DNA from: a bacterium
Lineage (GTDB): Bacteria; Chlamydiota; Chlamydiia; Chlamydiales; SM23-39
Length of the DNA stretch: 6,439 nt
Assembly (NCBI GenBank): GCA_021818045.1
Contig: JAKAFF010000084.1
Coordinates: 1-6,439, forward strand
Direction of reading: 5' to 3'
A program made the position numbers and the translations under genes. Positions 1 through 4,379 of the stretch are shown piece after piece. Below the pieces are notes generated by a model. The model was not told the origin of the DNA and ran no database searches. It saw only the letters and a program-made list of their open reading frames with translations. The first letter of the stretch is position 1. Each line of letters opens with the position of its first letter.

Positions 1-22
1 GGTTCGAAGCCCCTCCCTACCC
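1..22 (+). tRNA. 3' end of a tRNA gene (T-arm and acceptor strand), cut by window start
   Basis: The first bases read GG-TTCGAAG-CCCCT, which fits the 3' part of a T-arm: G53 closing pair, a seven-base T-loop with T54 T55 C56 G57 A58, and the 3' T-stem strand. It is followed by a seven-base CCCTACC strand that would be the 3' side of the acceptor stem, implying a GGTAGGG 5' end outside the window. Counting a normal five-base T-stem and seven-base acceptor puts a C at the discriminator position (22). In bacteria that is typical of tRNA-His, but with the anticodon missing the isotype cannot be assigned. No full CCA is encoded after it. A chance T-loop-like string is possible, since only 22 bases are visible. 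Confidence 0.5.
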
Positions 23-30
23 AATACAAT

Positions 31-50
31 CCCAGGCCTTAAGGCCTGGG
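31..50. terminator. Perfect GC-rich inverted repeat between convergent genes, possible bidirectional terminator
   Basis: The 20 bases form a perfect palindrome that can fold as an eight-pair stem (CCCAGGCC with GGCCTGGG) closed by a TTAA loop. It lies 8 bases after the putative tRNA and one base beyond the hemN stop codon, where a shared terminator for two converging transcripts would be expected. There is no clear U-tract on either side: TTCACACC follows on the + strand and ATTGTATT on the minus strand. It is therefore an atypical intrinsic terminator, or a hairpin protecting mRNA 3' ends. Confidence 0.5.
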
Positions 51-51
51 T

Positions 52-1389
52 TCACACCGCCCTCGAAAATTGGCCGTTCTTCAGATAACGATCAAATGCA
101 GAGGCCACGATGCGGATAAAAAGGCGCCCAAGCGCAGTTACAATGAGGCGATCCGGCGTGTCGAGAATAAACCCCGCCTCTTGCAGGGGCGTAGAATCTG
201 CTAGATGGCCAAAGCGGCGCTTGTCGAGTTCAAAATGACACATGAGCGATAGGATTGCGTCCCGCCGTATCATGTCATCTGGCGTTAAAAGATAGCCGCA
301 ATGGATGGGGAGTTTGTCTTGAGAGAGCGCTTGTTGATAGGCATCGAGCGTTTTGAGATTTTGAAAATAGCTGTTTTCAAAAAAACCAATGGATGTGAGA
401 CCAAAACCAATCATGTCATCCGCTTTTTGTACAGCATAGCCTTGAAAGTTTCGCGTAAGCATTTTGTGAGTGTAGGCAAACGACAAAGAATCGGAAGGGA
501 GCGCAAAGTGATCCATGCCAATGGCTGTGTATCCAGCACCCATAAAGCGGGCGCGCGCTTCCACATAAATCTGAAACTTTTCCTCCGTAGAGGGTAAGGT
601 GTCTTCAGGAATTGCTTTTTGATGCCCTTTCAACCAAGGAATTTTCGCATACGAATAAAGGGCAATGCGATCGGGATTTAACTCCATGAGACGGTCGGCG
701 GTTTTTAAAAAACGGGCAACGGTTTGATGGGGAAGTCCATAAATGAGATCGATGTTAATGCCGCAAAATCCAAGCTCCTTGGCTTTGATATAAGTGGAGA
801 CGCTCATCTCTTCGCTTTGCCGTCTCCGAACAGCTTCTTGTACGATCGGATCTAGGTCTTGCACGCCAAAACTGACTCGGTTAAATCCAAGCTTCTTCAG
901 CAAGGTCAGTTTGCGTCCTTGATCAGCAAAGACTGTGCGCGGATCGATTTCAATGGAAATTTCCGCATCCGGGAGGAGGATAAAATGGGTGTGCACAGTT
1001 TCCATGAGTTGCTGCAACTGCTCTTCTGTAAGCGAGGTGGGCGTGCCCCCTCCTAGGTGCAGCTGAGAAACCGTTTTGCGCGAAGAGAATTTTTGCGCAA
1101 TTAACGCTACTTCACGCAATAAATAGTCAAAATAGGTGGCCTGTCTTTCTGGTTTGCGATTGAGCACGACAGAGCAGCCGCAAAAAAGGCACATGCTTTT
1201 ACAAAAAGGGATGTGAAAATAAAGAGAGAGCGGGGCGCTCTTTGCATCGAGGGTGGCAAGCCTTTGGAAAACATGCGTCTCGTCCAAGGGATAAAATTGG
1301 GGCGCTGTCGGATAGCTGGTATAGCGCGGCACAGGGCGATCCCACTGGATTAAGAGCTTAGGGTCGACTTGAATCAGGTCAGTTGCCAT
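52..1389 (-). CDS. hemN: Oxygen-independent coproporphyrinogen III oxidase (radical SAM)
   Basis: This 445-residue protein is predicted to be the cytoplasmic radical SAM enzyme that oxidatively decarboxylates two propionates of coproporphyrinogen III to give protoporphyrinogen IX without oxygen. The length is close to E. coli HemN (457). Visible motifs are the HemN N-terminal signature PRYTSYPTA (21-29); the cluster motif C63-x3-C67-x2-C70-x-C72 within HIPFCKSMCLFCGC; the SAM-binding GGGTP (113-117); E147 in EIDPRT; GFNRVSFGVQD (168-178); DLIYGLP (214-220); and F315-Q316 in NFQGY. The fourth cysteine (C72) and the PRYTSYPTA motif separate it from HemW-type paralogues. The ATG start overlaps the last 11 bases of hemE, and only a weak GAGA is seen upstream, so translation is probably coupled to hemE. 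It is the last gene of the tkt-hemE-hemN block. Nothing suggests inactivation. Confidence 0.95.
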   Translation of the reverse strand: MATDLIQVDPKLLIQWDRPVPRYTSYPTAPQFYPLDETHVFQRLATLDAKSAPLSLYFHIPFCKSMCLFCGCSVVLNRKPERQATYFDYLLREVALIAQKFSSRKTVSQLHLGGGTPTSLTEEQLQQLMETVHTHFILLPDAEISIEIDPRTVFADQGRKLTLLKKLGFNRVSFGVQDLDPIVQEAVRRRQSEEMSVSTYIKAKELGFCGINIDLIYGLPHQTVARFLKTADRLMELNPDRIALYSYAKIPWLKGHQKAIPEDTLPSTEEKFQIYVEARARFMGAGYTAIGMDHFALPSDSLSFAYTHKMLTRNFQGYAVQKADDMIGFGLTSIGFFENSYFQNLKTLDAYQQALSQDKLPIHCGYLLTPDDMIRRDAILSLMCHFELDKRRFGHLADSTPLQEAGFILDTPDRLIVTALGRLFIRIVASAFDRYLKNGQFSRAV

Positions 1390-2314
1390 AAGATCTCACA
1401 GTATCTATAAGACAGCGCACTGCATCAACCGGCGTATCGGGTTTGACGCCATGGCCTAAATTGACGATAAATGCCGGGTCTTTTGCAAAAGAATCGAGCA
1501 GCTCCCTGGTAGTTTTCTCAACCTCAGAAAGCGGCTTATAGAGAAGTTCAGGGGCGAGATTGCCCTGGATGGCCATGGGCACTTGTTTTCGCAGGGTGGC
1601 GAGCGGGATCCCCGATTCAAAACTAATGGCATCGGGCTGCAATTTCACAAGCTCTTCTAGGCGCAAAGAAGCTCCTCTCATAAAGAGGATCACCGGGACA
1701 TCGACGGCTTCGATCAGCCGTTTGAGATAGGGAGTGCAAAAGCGCCGAAACTCTTCCATAGAGAGGCGATCGGCCCAAGAATCGAAGATCTGAATCGCAT
1801 CGACACCTGCTTTTTGCTGCATTTGCAAATAGGCAATGGTGGCCTGCGTCAAAGGTTCTAATAACGCCGGATCCCCATTGATATAGCTTGCCACAGTGTA
1901 GGGACCTCCACAAAACCCGATGAGAGGCATTTGCGTTTGCGATTTTATAAGACGGATCGCTTGCTCAATGGGCTCAAAAGGGGTTGGATCAAATGGGGAG
2001 AGATTGCCTTGAATCAAAGGTCCTTCAGAAAAATCTAACGTATATCCCAAAGAGGGGACTACCGCTGTGATATCGGAAAAAAGGATCGCCGCATCTACGC
2101 CAAGCTCTAAAGGCAAAAGGGTGATCGCGGCAGCAAGCTCTGGGGTGAAAAAGAGCTCCTTGAGCAAATACTTCTCGCGCAAACGGCGGTAGGCAGGCAG
2201 GTAGCGACCTGCCTGGCGCATGAGCCAAACCGGAGGGCGGTGGCCGTTTTGCCCTTTAAGTGCGTCGAGAAACAGGGAGGAGCCGTTCAATAATTGCATC
2301 AACTGTAAATCCAT
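1379..2314 (-). CDS. hemE: Uroporphyrinogen decarboxylase (shortened form)
   Basis: The product decarboxylates the four acetate side chains of uroporphyrinogen III to give coproporphyrinogen III, the substrate made ready for HemN encoded next. Numbered from the ATG at 2314 (311 residues), it shows the N-terminal PPVWLMRQAGRYLP with R33 and R37; ILFSD with the catalytic Asp81; GGPYTVASY with Tyr144; FDSWA with Ser179; and NLGHG with His288 near the C-terminus. These are the active-site residues known from human and E. coli enzymes. It is about 40 residues shorter than E. coli HemE (354), with losses in the loop after EGP and right after the active-site Tyr. Start choice is open: TTG at 2326, ATG at 2314 or ATG at 2299 are all in frame with weak ribosome binding sites. 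Any of them overlaps the tkt 3' end, because conserved sequence begins inside tkt. Confidence 0.93.
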   Translation of the reverse strand: MDLQLMQLLNGSSLFLDALKGQNGHRPPVWLMRQAGRYLPAYRRLREKYLLKELFFTPELAAAITLLPLELGVDAAILFSDITAVVPSLGYTLDFSEGPLIQGNLSPFDPTPFEPIEQAIRLIKSQTQMPLIGFCGGPYTVASYINGDPALLEPLTQATIAYLQMQQKAGVDAIQIFDSWADRLSMEEFRRFCTPYLKRLIEAVDVPVILFMRGASLRLEELVKLQPDAISFESGIPLATLRKQVPMAIQGNLAPELLYKPLSEVEKTTRELLDSFAKDPAFIVNLGHGVKPDTPVDAVRCLIDTVRSYGN

Positions 2315-4262
2315 ATTCTTGTGCAAGAGCTGTTGCAGGGGCTGAGTGTCCGAACCCCTCCATACAAATAGCTATTCCATCGCGACCAATATATTTGTGC
2401 CATCCAAGCTCCGATGCCGCTTCAATCGAGACTCGCACACCGAGATCTCCGTCCACAACCTGATGTTTATACACTTCTGGCTGCTTTTCAAAAAGGGCCC
2501 AACAAGGCATCGAGATCACACGCACATGGCGCCCGAGCTTTTCTAAATTGCGTGCCACTTCCATGGCCAAAGAGAGCTCAGATCCCGTTGCAAACAGGGT
2601 AAAATCGGGCCTCCCTTTCTCTTTTTTGACGATGTAAGCGCCCCGCCCCATCCCCTCATCATAGGGGACATTGGTCTCATTCAGATCGGGCAGGTTTTGT
2701 CGAGAAAGGACGAGCGCTGTGGGTCCTTTGTACCGCAAAGCTGCAAGCCAGGCCATCTTTACTTCATGCGAATCTGCTGGCCGAATCACGTGTAGATGGG
2801 GAATGGCGCGCAAAGAGGCGAGCTGTTCAATGGGTTGATGGGTCGGGCCATCTTCTCCAAGAAAGATCGAATCGTGGGTGAATTGATAGATGACGTGATA
2901 GGGAGAAAGGGCGGCTAGGCGAATGGCGTTGCGCATGTAATCGCTAAAGGTGAGAAAGGTGCCGCAAAAAGGCTGGATCATGCCTGTAAGCGATAAACCG
3001 CTTGCAATCGCTGCCATCGCAAATTCACGCACGCCATACTTGATGTTGCGCGCATTGAAGTTTGCAGCCGTGACGATGGGAAATTCTTTCATCATCGTCA
3101 AATCAGAACCCGATAGATCGGCAGAGCCCCCATAAAGCTGCGGCAAAATATGACCAAGCTTCTGTAAACACGCCCCAGAAGAGGCTCTACTTGCAATCGA
3201 CGCTTTGATCTCAAGATTTTTCAAAATGTGTTCTAAATCGTCTGGCAGATGCAATTTTTGCATTTTATCATATTCAGCCGCTGCATCGGGGTATTGTTGC
3301 GCCCACTTCGAAAACATCTCGTTCCACTGCGCCTCCAAAGCGCTATCTTTGGGAAGCCGCTGCTCAAAATAAGAGCGCACCGATTGCGGCACGCAAAACT
3401 CTTCTTTGGGAAGACCTAAAAGCTCTTTTGTCTCCGCAACCTCTTCTGCACCTAAAGGAGATCCATGCGCTTTGTGCGTGCCAGCCTTGTGAGGAGAGCC
3501 TTTGCCAATCACAGTTCGCAGCGTGATGAGCACAGGTTTTGTTTGGTGTTGGCGAATTTCAGAAAAAATCGCATCCATCTGATCAAAATCGTACCCATCG
3601 CAATCATATGTATCCCAACCATAGGCCTGATAGCGCATCTTCGTGTTTTCAGACATGCACTCGGCTAAAGGACCATCGAGACAGATGTTATTGGCATCAT
3701 GGATCAAAACGAGGTTGTTGATTTGCAAATGACCTGCTAAAGAAGAGGCTTCCGACGAGACGCCCTCCATAAAACAGCCATCTCCACCTATGCAATAGAC
3801 TTTGCTATCGAACAAAGGAAATCCTTCGCGATTAAATTTGCTCGCCAACATTTTCAAGCCCAAAGCCATCCCTACGGCGTTCGCAATCCCCTGTCCTAAA
3901 GGTCCCGTTGTCGCCTCAACCCCCGCGGTCACGCCATACTCAGGATGGCCCGGAGTGATCGAGTGCAGCTGACGAAATTGCTTAATATCGTCTAGAGACA
4001 GGGCAAACCCCGAAAGATGTAAACACGAATAGAGCCACATCGACCCATGGCCTGCAGACAGCACGAGGCGGTCCCGATTTACCCACTTAGGATTTTTAGG
4101 ATTATGTTGGAGCAACACACCATACAAGTAAGCTCCAAGTTCTGCACACCCCATAGGCATGCCGGGATGGCCCGAATCGGCTTTTTGCACCGCTTCCATA
4201 GAGAGTTGTCGGATCGTTCCAGCAATTTTTGCCAGCTGCTTCTTTACATCTTCGTCGATCAT
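2256..4262 (-). CDS. tkt: Transketolase
   Basis: This is a thiamine-diphosphate enzyme of the non-oxidative pentose phosphate pathway that moves two-carbon ketol units between sugar phosphates in the cytoplasm. From the ATG at 4262 it has 668 residues, close to E. coli TktA (663). The PP domain carries ADSGHPGMPMG (His32), SAGHGS (His72), TPGHPE (His106), the ThDP motif GDG (160-162) with Asn191, and KAHGSPLG (His266). The PYR domain carries Arg358, GGSADLSGS (Ser380), GVREFAM (catalytic Glu413), GEDGPTHQP (Asp471, His475) and SRQNL (Arg521). A C-terminal transketolase domain follows and ends VSRRT. The ATG at 4262 was preferred to an upstream in-frame TTG at 4280 because GAAGGG lies four bases before it. 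It is the first gene of the operon and its 3' end runs about 59 bases into hemE. Confidence 0.97.
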   Translation of the reverse strand: MIDEDVKKQLAKIAGTIRQLSMEAVQKADSGHPGMPMGCAELGAYLYGVLLQHNPKNPKWVNRDRLVLSAGHGSMWLYSCLHLSGFALSLDDIKQFRQLHSITPGHPEYGVTAGVEATTGPLGQGIANAVGMALGLKMLASKFNREGFPLFDSKVYCIGGDGCFMEGVSSEASSLAGHLQINNLVLIHDANNICLDGPLAECMSENTKMRYQAYGWDTYDCDGYDFDQMDAIFSEIRQHQTKPVLITLRTVIGKGSPHKAGTHKAHGSPLGAEEVAETKELLGLPKEEFCVPQSVRSYFEQRLPKDSALEAQWNEMFSKWAQQYPDAAAEYDKMQKLHLPDDLEHILKNLEIKASIASRASSGACLQKLGHILPQLYGGSADLSGSDLTMMKEFPIVTAANFNARNIKYGVREFAMAAIASGLSLTGMIQPFCGTFLTFSDYMRNAIRLAALSPYHVIYQFTHDSIFLGEDGPTHQPIEQLASLRAIPHLHVIRPADSHEVKMAWLAALRYKGPTALVLSRQNLPDLNETNVPYDEGMGRGAYIVKKEKGRPDFTLFATGSELSLAMEVARNLEKLGRHVRVISMPCWALFEKQPEVYKHQVVDGDLGVRVSIEAASELGWHKYIGRDGIAICMEGFGHSAPATALAQEYGFTVDAIIERLLPVSRRT

Positions 4263-4266
4263 GCTA

Positions 4267-4272
4267 CCCTTC
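4267..4272 (-). promoter_or_regulatory. Ribosome binding site of tkt
   Basis: On the minus strand the bases read GAAGGG, followed by TAGC and the ATG at 4262-4260. This is the only clear Shine-Dalgarno match in the tkt-hemE-hemN block. It decides the tkt start in favour of ATG over the TTG at 4280. Confidence 0.7.
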
Positions 4273-4282
4273 ACCCACAAAT

Positions 4283-4288
4283 TTTATA
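4283..4288 (-). promoter_or_regulatory. Candidate -10 box for the tkt-hemE-hemN operon
   Basis: The minus strand reads TATAAA about 20 bases before the tkt start, inside GGATTATAAAATTTG. It would give a short 5' leader that includes the tkt ribosome binding site. No good -35 hexamer is found 16-18 bases upstream (TAGCTT at best), so the promoter is weak by sequence or activator-dependent, or lies further upstream. Confidence 0.35.
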
Positions 4289-4290
4289 AT
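4285..4290 (+). promoter_or_regulatory. Candidate -10 box for the divergent autotransporter gene
   Basis: The + strand carries an exact TATAAT. It overlaps the minus-strand TATAAA of the tkt operon, so the two promoters would be face-to-face and compete for polymerase. No convincing -35 is present at 16-18 bases: that position falls on the tkt start codon and reads TGCTAC. A transcript from here would have a leader of roughly 40-85 bases depending on which start codon is used. Confidence 0.35.
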
Positions 4291-4296
4291 CCATTG

Positions 4297-4306
4297 TCGA
4301 TATCGA
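4297..4306. promoter_or_regulatory. Ten-base perfect palindrome in the divergent intergenic region, possible operator
   Basis: TCGATATCGA is a perfect palindrome just upstream of the tkt -10-like box and just downstream of the autotransporter -10-like box. A dimeric regulator bound here could affect both directions. A palindrome this short is expected several times by chance in a window of this length, so only its position makes it notable. Confidence 0.15.
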
Positions 4307-4379
4307 AGCTAAAAGGTGCAAGAAAAGGTTTTTCTTTTATGTGAAAACAAGACAAGATCAAGGCAAATACGAGTATGCG

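Noticed and set aside
301..597. + strand open frame opposite hemN
   Set aside because: It is a shadow of the strongly supported hemN gene on the other strand.
1623..2228. Two alternative minus-strand frames inside hemE (1623-1913 and 2025-2228)
   Set aside because: They are in a different frame from hemE, whose motifs cover the same bases without interruption.
4321..4335. AGAAAA-GGT-TTTTCT inverted repeat before the autotransporter
   Set aside because: A six-pair, AT-rich stem with a three-base loop is too weak to call a terminator or riboswitch.
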